Source of the DNA: Dyella silvae | Lineage (GTDB): Bacteria > Pseudomonadota > Gammaproteobacteria > Xanthomonadales > Rhodanobacteraceae | Length of the DNA stretch: 64,000 bases | NCBI RefSeq assembly: GCF_026421305.1 | Contig: NZ_JAPJBQ010000005.1 | Location: 124,001 to 188,000 of the forward strand | Reading direction: 5' to 3' | In this document: positions 42,926 to 51,026 of the stretch, piece by piece | Numbering within the stretch: the stretch's first letter is position 1 | How the letters are laid out: every line of letters begins with the position of its first letter | Translations under genes and position numbers: made by a program | Notes under the pieces: generated by a model | Told to the model about the DNA's origin: nothing | Databases searched by the model: none | The model's input: the letters and a program-made list of their open reading frames with translations, nothing else

Positions 42926-43324
42926 ATGCCCAGCACACCGTTGGACAGAGGAGTGGTGACTATCCGCTCCGCCTACGATGTTCCCGACACCGTCAACAAG
43001 CTCACTGAAGTGTTGGAATCGCACGGCGCTGTGATCTTTGCGCGCATCGATTTCAGTGGCGACGCCGCACGTGCCGGTTTGACCATGTTGCCGGAGCAGA
43101 TGCTGATCTTCGGTAATCCCAGATCCGGCACGCCGCTGATGCAGGTGGAGCCGCGGATCGGGCTGGATCTCCCACTCAAGGTACTGGTGTGGGAGGACGA
43201 TCAGGGCTCAACGTGGTTGGCCTATAACACGCCGGACTACATCATGAATCGCCATGGCTTGCCGGTCGCAATGGGGGCGCAGCTGGCTGGCGCCCTGAAG
43301 TTGCTGGAGCAGTTCGAACGCTGA
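42926..43324 (+). CDS. DUF302 domain protein
   Basis: A 132-residue cytoplasmic protein of the DUF302 family (function unknown; a fold with two similar halves). Family pattern: YDVPDTVNKLTEVLESHG, then FARIDF, LLIFGNP-type LIFGNPRSGTPLM, and VWEDDQGSTWLAYNTPDY. ATG at 42926 is chosen because GGAG lies 8 bases upstream. It has its own promoter region after the SDR terminator. Confidence 0.85.
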   Translation: MPSTPLDRGVVTIRSAYDVPDTVNKLTEVLESHGAVIFARIDFSGDAARAGLTMLPEQMLIFGNPRSGTPLMQVEPRIGLDLPLKVLVWEDDQGSTWLAYNTPDYIMNRHGLPVAMGAQLAGALKLLEQFER

Positions 43325-43355
43325 CCGTCGAAACACGTTTGCGCTGTCCGCGCGG

Positions 43356-43787
43356 TTAGCCGGTGCCTTCAACGATTTCGACCTGACCAATCCAGTGACG
43401 TTTGCGCCGCGCGAGGCGCGATGCCTGATCCTCGCCATCAAAGCTTGCCGTGGCGCGTCTGAAAAGCGTGGGGTCGACGCCTTCCATCGCGTTGACGCTC
43501 ACCACTGCGAAGAGGTGGCCGTCGATCAAACTTGTTGCCACCGGGACCACACCGCACTGTGTGCAGGTCAGGAAATCAGCCGTGCGCGTACCGAAGCTGT
43601 AGCGCGAAACCTGTGCCGGGTTTCGCAACGTCACTTTCAGTTGGCCATCGGGATAAGCCGTCCATACACCGCCGTGCTTCTGGCAGAACGAGCAATCGCA
43701 GGCGCGGGCCGGAATCTCGACAGGGTCAGGTTCCCAGTTCAGTGCGAACGCGATGTTGCCGCAATGGCATTGGCCGTGAATAAGCAT
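43356..43787 (-). CDS. GFA family zinc-binding protein (CENP-V/glutathione-dependent formaldehyde-activating fold)
   Basis: A 143-residue zinc protein: CHCGNIAFAL and CDCSFCQKHGG near the start and CTQCGVVP in the middle supply seven cysteines that bind two zinc ions in this family. Some members act on S-hydroxymethyl-glutathione, but most have unknown roles. ATG at 43787 is chosen since the protein then starts at the zinc fold; the longer frame to 43883 would overlap the yeiH end. Confidence 0.85.
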   Translation of the reverse strand: MLIHGQCHCGNIAFALNWEPDPVEIPARACDCSFCQKHGGVWTAYPDGQLKVTLRNPAQVSRYSFGTRTADFLTCTQCGVVPVATSLIDGHLFAVVSVNAMEGVDPTLFRRATASFDGEDQASRLARRKRHWIGQVEIVEGTG

Positions 43788-43825
43788 GGCGGTGTCTGGC
43801 AGGGTGGTTGCGCCAAGCGTAGCTG

Positions 43826-44851
43826 TCAGAGCTGCCCGATCACCAGTTGCACCAGCAGGCTGCTCACGGACACCGCCGCCCATACACCCAGGCCGAGCAG
43901 GATCGGACGTACACCGGTCGATGCCATCTTGCGCAGGTTGGCAGAGAGGCCGATGGCAGTCAGCGCCACGATGATCAGGAACTCAGCTGCCACGTGCAGC
44001 GCAGGCTGGATAGCCGCTGGTACCAGGCCCATGGTGCGAACACCCGATGCCACCAGAAACCACAGGATGAACCAGGGGAAGATGCGGCGCAGGCTGAAAT
44101 CACTCGCACCTTGCTTCTTCTGCTTCCACGCCACGGCGAACGCAAGCGCGAGTGAGATGGGGATGATGAGCGTGGCGCGGGTGAGCTTGACGATGGTGGC
44201 GTAGTCACCGGCTTCCTTGCTGAAGCTGTAGCCAGCCGCCACCACCGATGAGGTGTCATTGATGGCCGTGCCAGCCCACAGGCCAAAGCCCAGGTCGGAC
44301 AGGTGCAGCAGATGGCCGAGCAGCGGGAACAGCAGTACCGCCACCAGGTTGAACAGGAAGATGGTGGAAATCGCGAAGGCGGTGTCGTGCTCGTCCGGCT
44401 TGATGATCGGCGTGATCGCGGCAATCGCCGAACCGCCGCAGATGGCCGTGCCGACGCCAATCAGGATCTTCAGCTTGTCGTGCACTTTCAGCATGCGACC
44501 CAGCAGCCATGCGGTCAGAAAGGCGACGGTGATGGTGACCAGGGTGACCGACAGCGATTCCAGGCCGGTTTTCGCCACCTGATCCAGGCTCAGGCCAAAG
44601 CCCAGCGCGATGATCGACCACTGCAGCACCTGCTTGCCGGCGAACTGGATGCCGGCCGTATAGGTGCCGCCGGGAGCCACCAGGTTGCGCACCAGAATGC
44701 CCAGCACGATGCCGAACACTGGCCCGCCGATCAGCGGAGCTACCTTGCCTAGCGCCAGCGCGGCCAGGGCGATAGCCACGGATAGCAACAAGCCCGGCAA
44801 GCGTTGGGCGAGGGTGGGGGTGGTAACGGCGGATACGGCGGTGGCGTTCAT
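43826..44851 (-). CDS. yeiH: YeiH family putative sulfate/sulfite exporter
   Basis: An inner-membrane transporter of the UPF0324 family (341 residues; E. coli YeiH about 349) with about ten membrane segments. Family motifs are ALGFGLSLDQ, GVGTAICGGSAIAAITPIIK and GLWAGTAINDTSSVVAAGY. ATG at 44851 has AAGGAGA 7 bases upstream. It diverges from a YeiE-like LysR gene, the same pair as in enterobacteria. The substrate is proposed rather than proven; anion efflux is the best guess. Confidence 0.87.
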   Translation of the reverse strand: MNATAVSAVTTPTLAQRLPGLLLSVAIALAALALGKVAPLIGGPVFGIVLGILVRNLVAPGGTYTAGIQFAGKQVLQWSIIALGFGLSLDQVAKTGLESLSVTLVTITVAFLTAWLLGRMLKVHDKLKILIGVGTAICGGSAIAAITPIIKPDEHDTAFAISTIFLFNLVAVLLFPLLGHLLHLSDLGFGLWAGTAINDTSSVVAAGYSFSKEAGDYATIVKLTRATLIIPISLALAFAVAWKQKKQGASDFSLRRIFPWFILWFLVASGVRTMGLVPAAIQPALHVAAEFLIIVALTAIGLSANLRKMASTGVRPILLGLGVWAAVSVSSLLVQLVIGQL

Positions 44852-44893
44852 GACGTTCTCCTTCAATGGCGTGATTGTCCGCCTCCTTGACTA

Positions 44894-44908
44894 TCAAAAA
44901 AATTTTGA
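44894..44908. promoter_or_regulatory. AT-rich dyad TCAAAA-AAA-TTTTGA between yeiH and yeiE
   Basis: A perfect 6-3-6 inverted repeat in an 86-base AT-rich stretch between divergent start codons, in a GC-rich genome. It suits a LysR-type operator, and a TATAAG (44924-44929) nearby could be the -10 of the yeiE gene. Confidence 0.45.
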
Positions 44909-44937
44909 ATAATTGATCTGTGATATAAGCGTAGCTG

Positions 44938-45816
44938 ATGATCAACATTAGCCCACGCCAGCTTCAGGTGTTCGTACAGATCGCACGGCTGGGCAGCGTG
45001 CGGGCCGCAGCGGAAGAGCTGCATCTCACCCAGCCGGCTGCCAGCATGGCGTTGGCGGAAATGGAGCGGCAGCTCGACGCGCCGGTGTTCGCGCGCGAAC
45101 GTGGCCGGCTGAGACTGAATACGCGAGGCCGCGAGCTGTTGCCGCTGGCGCAGGAATTGTTGGAGCGCTACGCCGAATTCGGCCGGATCGGCAGCGGCAG
45201 TGCCGACGAACTGAGTGGCGAGCTGCGCGTGGGCGCCAGTAACACCGTGGGCAACTACCGCGTGGGCGAACTACTGGGCGACTTCGTTCGTGCTCACCCT
45301 TACGTATCGGTACGCCTGCGCGTATCCAACACGGCGGAGATCGTTGCCTCCATGCTCGATCACGCGCTGGAGCTGGGGTGTGTGGAAGGCCCGGTGGCGC
45401 ATCCGTCACTGGAAGTGCGTCCATGGCGCGACGACGCTCTGGTGGTATGCGCGCCACCCGATCACCCGCTGGCACGCAAACGCCGGCTGCAGGCGGAAGA
45501 TTTCGCCGGAGCGCGCTGGGTATTGCGTGAACCGGGCTCGGCGACACGTAGCCTGAGCGAGCGGGCCTTGTCCGTGTTGCCCGCTGGCGAAACCGTGCTG
45601 GAACTGGATCAGGCCGAAGCGATCAAGCAGGCCGTTATCGCGGGCCTCGGCATTGCCTGTTTGCCACAGGTCGCAGTGATCGACGCCGTGGCCGCCGGTC
45701 GCCTGAAAGTGCTCAGGACGCCCTTCCTCGACCTTCGACGCAAGTTGTCATTGCTGCTGCATCGGCAGCGCTATCGTGGTGCGTTGATCGAGGCCTTTCT
45801 GGCCAGGGCCGGATAG
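44938..45816 (+). CDS. yeiE: LysR-family regulator, YeiE-like
   Basis: A 292-residue LysR-type regulator. The winged helix is at residues 4-63 (LQVFVQIARLGSVRAAAEELHLTQPAAS, part), followed by a periplasmic-binding-like sensor domain (about 90-290) with ELRVGASNTVGNYRV and EAIKQAVIAGLGIACLP. Genetic linkage to yeiH matches enterobacteria, where YeiE is linked to sulfite-related control. Autoregulation through the dyad at 44894-44908 is likely by family custom. Confidence 0.85.
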   Translation: MINISPRQLQVFVQIARLGSVRAAAEELHLTQPAASMALAEMERQLDAPVFARERGRLRLNTRGRELLPLAQELLERYAEFGRIGSGSADELSGELRVGASNTVGNYRVGELLGDFVRAHPYVSVRLRVSNTAEIVASMLDHALELGCVEGPVAHPSLEVRPWRDDALVVCAPPDHPLARKRRLQAEDFAGARWVLREPGSATRSLSERALSVLPAGETVLELDQAEAIKQAVIAGLGIACLPQVAVIDAVAAGRLKVLRTPFLDLRRKLSLLLHRQRYRGALIEAFLARAG

Positions 45817-45841
45817 CCCCAGCCGCTCCTGCAGAAAGCCT

Positions 45842-47572
45842 TCAACCCACGATCTGGGTCAGCAGTGCCTCAGCTTCCTCATGCGTACGTGCACGCAGAA
45901 TGCGCGATGCATGCGCACGTAGAAGCGCGTGATCGAGCGTCGCTACGCGGTCGCGCACGTGCAGGAGCTGGCTCGGGTGCATGCTGAACTCGTTGAGTCC
46001 AAGCGCGAGCAGCAGCGCAGTGAAGCTGACATCACCGCCGATTTCGCCGCACAGGCTCACCGGCTTTTTGGCACGGCGTCCTTCTGCAATGACGTAGGAG
46101 AGCAGACGCAGCAGTGCAGGCTGTAGCGGGTTGTAGATGTTGTCCAGCGCATCGTTGCCGCGATCGGCCGCGAGCACGTACTGCGCAAGATCGTTGGTGC
46201 CGATGGCGAGGAAGTCGGCATGTTCCAGCAGGGCCCGCACGTTGATGGCAGCGGCGGGTACTTCGATCATGGCGCCAAGCGCAAGCTTCTCCGGCAGATC
46301 GACGTTCTCGCGCTTGAGTTCCTGACGTGCCAGCTTGAACAGTGTGCGCACAGCGATCAGTTCGTCCGGCTGCGTCACCATGGGTACCAGCACGCGCACC
46401 GGGCCGTAGCAGGCGGCGCGCAAAATGGCGCGGATCTGCGTGGTGAACACCGCCGGGTAGCGCAACGACAGACGCACGCCGCGCACGCCCAAGGCCGGGT
46501 TGTCCTCGCCGCGCAGCACCAGGCCCGCGGCATCGGCCTTGTCGGCGCCCAGATCCAGCGTGCGAATCGTGACCGGCAGACCGCCCATGCCGAGCACCAG
46601 GTCGCGATAAGCGATGAACTGCTCGTCTTCGGTGGGCAGGCCTTTCTGACGCAGGAACAGGAATTCGGTGCGATACAGACCGACGCCATCCGCGCCACGC
46701 GCTCGCGCCATGGCGATGTCGGCGGGCATCTCGGCATTGGCGAGCAGGCGGATATCCACGCCATCGGTGGTGCGTGTGGGAGCGTTGGCCAGGGTGGCCA
46801 GGCGCCGACCTTCCTGTGCCGCCTCGCGCTGCCAGGCGCGATAACGGGCCAGATCCTGCGCAGTGGGATGCACCACGGCTTCGCCGCGCTCGGCATCGAG
46901 CAGAATCAGGTCGTCGTCATGAATGGTCGACAGCGCATCGCGCACACCCACCAGCATGGGCAGGTCCAGACTGCGCGCGAGAATCGCACTGTGCGAGTAC
47001 GCGCTGCCTGAGCTGGCCACGACGCCGAGCAGGCCGCTGCCAGCCAGGTGCGCCATATCGGCCGGCGCAATGGTGTCGGCGACCAGAATTTCGCCCACGC
47101 GCGCGGCGAGCTTGCGCTCCTCGCGGCTGGTCTGGCGTTGCAGGGCGGAGATGACGCGGCTGATGACCTGGTCGACGTCTTCCTTGCGCGAACGCAGGTA
47201 CGGATCGTCCATGGCCTCGAACACGGCAGCAATGCGATCGCGCTGCTTCTTCAGTGCGGCGCCCGGACGGTAATGGCCGATACGCACCAGGTCGTCGAGG
47301 CCGCGCAGCAATTCGGGATCGTCCAGCAGCAGGCTGTGCGCGTCGATGAACTCGTTGACCTCGCGGGCCAGGGCACCGTGCAACTTGCCGCGCAGTTCGC
47401 GCAGTTCCTGGCGCGCGGTTTCGAGCGCGCGATGCAGACGCGCCAATTCCACATCCACTTCGTCTTCATTGAGCGGACGCGTGTCGACCAGGTAACGACT
47501 GGGCTGCACCAGACGCGCGCGACCGAGGGCCATGCCCTTTGCCGCCGTCGTGCCTGTCAAAATGTGTCTCAT
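45842..47572 (-). CDS. ptsI: Phosphoenolpyruvate-protein phosphotransferase, PTS enzyme I
   Basis: Takes phosphate from PEP and passes it to HPr. At 576 residues it is a standard EI without an N-terminal GAF domain. The HPr-binding domain is about residues 20-145; the phosphohistidine is in SGSAYSHSAILARS, where the usual GGxTSH is replaced by GSAYSH. PEP-binding parts are GIGLYRTEF-type VGLYRTEFLFL, MIEVPAA, FLAIGTNDL and SLCGEIGGD with the conserved cysteine. ATG at 47572 follows GGAAGG. Last gene of the regulatory PTS block, 155 bases after HPr. No sugar permease gene is present nearby. Confidence 0.93.
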   Translation of the reverse strand: MRHILTGTTAAKGMALGRARLVQPSRYLVDTRPLNEDEVDVELARLHRALETARQELRELRGKLHGALAREVNEFIDAHSLLLDDPELLRGLDDLVRIGHYRPGAALKKQRDRIAAVFEAMDDPYLRSRKEDVDQVISRVISALQRQTSREERKLAARVGEILVADTIAPADMAHLAGSGLLGVVASSGSAYSHSAILARSLDLPMLVGVRDALSTIHDDDLILLDAERGEAVVHPTAQDLARYRAWQREAAQEGRRLATLANAPTRTTDGVDIRLLANAEMPADIAMARARGADGVGLYRTEFLFLRQKGLPTEDEQFIAYRDLVLGMGGLPVTIRTLDLGADKADAAGLVLRGEDNPALGVRGVRLSLRYPAVFTTQIRAILRAACYGPVRVLVPMVTQPDELIAVRTLFKLARQELKRENVDLPEKLALGAMIEVPAAAINVRALLEHADFLAIGTNDLAQYVLAADRGNDALDNIYNPLQPALLRLLSYVIAEGRRAKKPVSLCGEIGGDVSFTALLLALGLNEFSMHPSQLLHVRDRVATLDHALLRAHASRILRARTHEEAEALLTQIVG

Positions 47573-47727
47573 GCATGCCTTCCGTGGTGGAGCGACCGGT
47601 CGGGTCGGTGTTGGCGCCGGCATCCGTCCAGCGCGTCGAATCCCGAAACCGAACCATCGCATGGCGCAGCCCACCGGGCCGTGAATACGGCCTCAAGGCG
47701 AGACATGCGGGCGATGGTTCGTAGCAC

Positions 47728-47997
47728 TCAGGCTCCTTCGTCGAACTTGCGATCGAACAGTGCGACCACGGCGGTGAGGGCGGACTCTTCGTCCGGACCT
47801 TCGGCACGCACGGTCAGCGGCGTACCAATGCCTGCGGCCAACATCATCACGCCCATGATGCTCTGCGCGTTGACTTCACGACCTTTGCTTACCAGCCACA
47901 CGGTGGATTTGAAACCCTGCACCAGTTGCACCAGCTTGGCCGATGCGCGGGCATGCAGGCCCAGCTTGTTGGAAACGACAATCTCTTGTTCACGCAT
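47728..47997 (-). CDS. ptsH: Phosphocarrier protein HPr
   Basis: An 89-residue phosphocarrier. His15 in GLHARASA accepts phosphate from EI, and Ser46 in AQSIMGVMML is the HPr kinase site, matching the hprK gene upstream. ATG at 47997 overlaps the EIIA stop by 8 bases, so translation is coupled; the GGAGG-rich stretch 13 bases upstream may help. This is a regulatory HPr in a block with no transport components. Confidence 0.93.
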   Translation of the reverse strand: MREQEIVVSNKLGLHARASAKLVQLVQGFKSTVWLVSKGREVNAQSIMGVMMLAAGIGTPLTVRAEGPDEESALTAVVALFDRKFDEGA

Positions 47998-48382
47998 GAT
48001 CGATGAAAATTCCTCCGCGGCCACCGCTGGCGGCAATTTCCGCCAATTCGTCTAACGGCTTTTCCGCGTAATTGAGTACACGCAACAGCATGGGCAGGTT
48101 GAGCCCGGAAACGCAGCGCAACCGTACGCCGAGCGCGGCCAGCGACAGCCCGATGTTGCAAGGCGTGGCGCCATAAAGATCGGCGAGGACGAGTACGCCG
48201 TCGCCCTGATCGAGTTCCCGTGCGTGCTTGGCCGTGAGCGTGCGCATCACATCCGGGTCCGCCTGCGGGGGCACCTCGACGGCCTCCACGCGCAGCGGCA
48301 GCTTGGGCAGCACGTGGTGGGCGGCTGAAATCAGCGCCTGACCCACCGCCTCGTGCGTCATCAACATCACGCCGACGCTCAT
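47990..48382 (-). CDS. PTS EIIA component, mannose family
   Basis: A 130-residue EIIA(Man)-type protein: VGVMLMTHEAVG with the phospho-accepting His10, DGVLVLADLYGATPCNIG, and SGLNLPMLLRVL. In proteobacteria with HPr kinase, such EIIA proteins act as the terminal phosphate acceptor of a regulatory PTS. It replaces the EIIA(Ntr) (ptsN) gene found at this position in enterobacteria. ATG at 48382 is 43 bases after rapZ. Confidence 0.9.
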   Translation of the reverse strand: MSVGVMLMTHEAVGQALISAAHHVLPKLPLRVEAVEVPPQADPDVMRTLTAKHARELDQGDGVLVLADLYGATPCNIGLSLAALGVRLRCVSGLNLPMLLRVLNYAEKPLDELAEIAASGGRGGIFIDHA

Positions 48383-48425
48383 GACGGCGTACCGGTCCGT
48401 AGTGTTGCCTTGAACTGCATGGCCA

Positions 48426-49325
48426 TCACTCGAGTTCTCGGTGGAAGGTAAGCACGCCATTACGCAGCGCGCGATAGTGAGCCGCCAGCTTCTCCACCAG
48501 ATAGACGGAGCGGTGGCGACCGCCGGTACAGCCGACGGAGATGGTGACGTAGCTGCGATCGTCGACTTCGAAACGTGGCAGCCAGGTATCGAGCCACCGC
48601 GCCGTGTCGGCAAAGTATTCGGTCACCATCGGCTGCGCATCGAGGTAATTGCGTACGGCAGCATCCTTGCCGGAAAGCGGGCGCAGCGTGGGATCCCAGT
48701 GCGGATTGGGCAGGCAGCGTGCATCGAATACGAAATCCGCATCGAGCGGCAATCCGCGGCGAAACGCGAACGACTGGAACATCAGCGTCAGCCCCTCGGT
48801 CGCTTCGGCGTAGCCAGTGGCAATCAGGCGACGCAGTTGATGCACGTTCATGTCGCTGGAATCGATCACCTTGTCCGCGATCGAGGAGAGCGGGCGCAGC
48901 ACGCGGCGCTCTTCGGCAATCGCATCGGCCAGTGACAGGCCTTTCAGCGACAGTGGATGACGGCGTCGCGTTTCCGAGTAACGCTTGATCAATACGTCAT
49001 CGCGGCAGTCGAGGAAGATCATGTGCGCATGCACGCCAGCGCTCGCCAGCTCGGAAAGGATCGCCGGCATGCGCTGCAGATCTTCGCCGGGATTGCGCAC
49101 GTCGACGCCCACCGCCACGTTGCGGCGCTTGCCTTCCACATCGCAGCCAGCCGCCGCCACCAGTTGTGGGAGCAGGGCGGTGGGAAGGTTGTCGACGCAG
49201 TAGAAATCCAGGTCCTCCAACGCACGCAGGGCGACCGTCTTGCCGCCGCCAGACATGCCGGTGAGGACGATCAGATGGACCGCGTCGGGATCACGAAGCT
49301 GAAGCGTGGATGTCGTTTCGCTCAT
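48426..49325 (-). CDS. rapZ: RNase adapter protein RapZ
   Basis: A nucleotide- and RNA-binding adaptor; in E. coli it directs RNase E to the GlmZ small RNA and so controls amino-sugar synthesis. The 299 residues show Walker A GMSGGGKT (23-30), the DCRDDVLIKRYSETRRRHPL segment, and the C-terminal RNA/metabolite domain with ISVGCTGGRHRSVYLVEKL. It lies 3 bases from hprK. Whether the GlmZ-type target exists in this lineage is unknown. Confidence 0.92.
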   Translation of the reverse strand: MSETTSTLQLRDPDAVHLIVLTGMSGGGKTVALRALEDLDFYCVDNLPTALLPQLVAAAGCDVEGKRRNVAVGVDVRNPGEDLQRMPAILSELASAGVHAHMIFLDCRDDVLIKRYSETRRRHPLSLKGLSLADAIAEERRVLRPLSSIADKVIDSSDMNVHQLRRLIATGYAEATEGLTLMFQSFAFRRGLPLDADFVFDARCLPNPHWDPTLRPLSGKDAAVRNYLDAQPMVTEYFADTARWLDTWLPRFEVDDRSYVTISVGCTGGRHRSVYLVEKLAAHYRALRNGVLTFHRELE

Positions 49326-49328
49326 GGT

Positions 49329-50279
49329 TCACCACGGGGGAAGCCGGCGCATCTGGTGCGCCTGGCGATCGATGAAGGTCTGAGCCGGGTCGATGCCCTT
49401 GCTCTTGAGCACATGATTACGCACCGCAGCCTCCACTAGCACCGCGAGGTTGCGGCCGGGCGCGACGGGAATGGTAATCATCGGAATGGGCACCTCGAAA
49501 ATCTCGCGGTGTCCGATGTCGCCGGTGAGCCGGGTAAGCCCGTCGGTGTCTTCCCCTTCGCGCAACGGTTTCAGATGCACGACGAGGCGAAGGTACTTGG
49601 ACGGCTTGACTGCAGTGTGGCCGAACATTTCGCGCACATTGAGCACGCCCAGACCGCGCACTTCCAGCAGATCCTGCAACAGCTCAGGGCAATTGCCGTC
49701 GATCACGTCCGGTGCGATCAAGGTGAATTCGGTGGCGTCATCGGCCACCAGTCGATGGCCACGGCTGATCAGTTCCAGCGCCAGTTCGCTCTTGCCCGAA
49801 CCCGATTCGCCGGTGATCAGCACGCCGATGGAAAACACCTCCAGAAACACGCCATGCAGCGTGATCTTGGGGGCCAGCATGCGTGCCAGGTGGTATTGCA
49901 TCCAGGTGAGCAGCTCGTGGCCGCGCTTGGAGCTGATCCACAGTGGCGTGTTGGTTTCCTCGGCCACCTCACGCAGGTCGGTGGGGATGGCCTGATCCTT
50001 GGTCACGATCATCGCTACCGGCTGGTAGGCGGCGATCTTATTGATCGCTTCCCAGCGCTGGCGGGACTCGAGGCTGTCGAGAAAGTTCAGCTCCTCGGTG
50101 CCGATGATCTGGATCTTGTTGGGGTAGATGACGTTGAGGTAGCCGATCAGCGATGGACGCCGCGTGGTGGTGGCAGCCTGCTCCAGCACGCGGGACTCTC
50201 CGCGCATGCCGGATACCCAGCGCAGCGCCATGCGCTCGTGGACACTGTCATAGAGTTGTCGGGCGGTGAGCCGATCCAA
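49329..50279 (-). CDS. hprK: HPr kinase/phosphorylase
   Basis: Phosphorylates and dephosphorylates HPr on Ser46. The 316 residues have a DRTGG-like N-terminal domain, then the catalytic part with GESGSGKS (157-164), [11 protein letters not shown] with the capping aspartates, and the family signature [17 protein letters not shown]. Found beside HPr in many alpha-, beta- and some gammaproteobacteria. It is preceded by a strong hairpin (50378-50400), so transcription from hpf into hprK may be partly blocked and hprK may have its own promoter. Confidence 0.93.
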   Translation of the reverse strand: MDRLTARQLYDSVHERMALRWVSGMRGESRVLEQAATTTRRPSLIGYLNVIYPNKIQIIGTEELNFLDSLESRQRWEAINKIAAYQPVAMIVTKDQAIPTDLREVAEETNTPLWISSKRGHELLTWMQYHLARMLAPKITLHGVFLEVFSIGVLITGESGSGKSELALELISRGHRLVADDATEFTLIAPDVIDGNCPELLQDLLEVRGLGVLNVREMFGHTAVKPSKYLRLVVHLKPLREGEDTDGLTRLTGDIGHREIFEVPIPMITIPVAPGRNLAVLVEAAVRNHVLKSKGIDPAQTFIDRQAHQMRRLPPW

Positions 50280-50377
50280 GCCTGTTCCTTTGCGCTACCG
50301 AAAAAAGGGCGGTCGCATGGACATTGTGCCAGTTCACACCGGCGGATGCCTTGGAAAGGGGGCGGGGGGAGCGGAAA

Positions 50378-50400
50378 GGCCCGCCCGGAGCGGGCGGGCC
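50378..50400 (-). terminator. Strong hairpin after hpf
   Basis: GGCCCGCCCG and CGGGCGGGCC form a perfect 10-bp GC stem with a 3-base loop, 9 bases past the hpf stop, followed on the minus strand by TTT. It could terminate or attenuate transcription before hprK. Confidence 0.65.
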
Positions 50401-50408
50401 GGGGTGGG

Positions 50409-50732
50409 TCAGCCGTAGAGGCGTTCTTCGCGCGCGGCGCGCTGGTGCTTGTCGCAGACCTTCTCTCGGTGCTTGCGCAGCTGAGTCACCAGTTTGTCAA
50501 ACAGGACGTCAATGGAAACGTACATATCGTTTTCGAGGGCTTCGCCATGCAGGGTGGCACCCGATACGGTGAGCGTGCCTTCGGCACGTTGCTGCAGCTT
50601 ATTTACCGAAAGCACGATGCTAAGAGTGATGATTCGATCATCGAGGCGGGTGAGGCGGTCGAGCCGGCTATTCACGTGATCTCGAAGAGCCTGGGTGACT
50701 TCAATCTGCTGACCGCTGATCTGAACTTGCAT
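50409..50732 (-). CDS. hpf: Ribosome hibernation-promoting factor
   Basis: A 107-residue protein that binds the 30S A/P-site region and stabilises idle ribosomes. Short-form HPF family traits: VQISGQQIEVTQALRDHVNSRL (part), ATLHGEALENDMYVSIDVLFDKL and a basic end. ATG at 50732 follows GAGGAGG by 6 bases. The 294 bases between it and rpoN hold no gene I can support; only weak frames and no clear terminator are visible. Order rpoN-hpf is the standard proteobacterial one. Confidence 0.93.
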   Translation of the reverse strand: MQVQISGQQIEVTQALRDHVNSRLDRLTRLDDRIITLSIVLSVNKLQQRAEGTLTVSGATLHGEALENDMYVSIDVLFDKLVTQLRKHREKVCDKHQRAAREERLYG

Positions 50733-51026
50733 GTTGCGCCTCCTCTGGTACTCGCCGCGGACGCGGCTGGGGTCGATGCGCCGGTCGCTTATGTCGTGGC
50801 CGACACACCTTCAAAAACCCGGGGGTTTGTCTCGATCCGCTTTGCCGGCCTCCTCACCAAGTCGGGATAGTCACTATGCGCTTCTGACGTTTGCTTCGCG
50901 TTATGAAGACCTTCACGCCTTCGACATGGCAGGTAACCCATCGGATCGACTTACTACGATTATGGGGACGCCTTTTTCGCTGCCAAGTTCCCGAGACGCT
51001 TTGCCACAGGCGATGGGCAATGTCGT

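Noticed and set aside
50733-51026. Possible small gene or RNA between hpf and rpoN
   Set aside because: Only weak frames without ribosome binding sites, and no convincing hairpin-plus-T or tRNA-like fold. I leave it as an unexplained leader for hpf.
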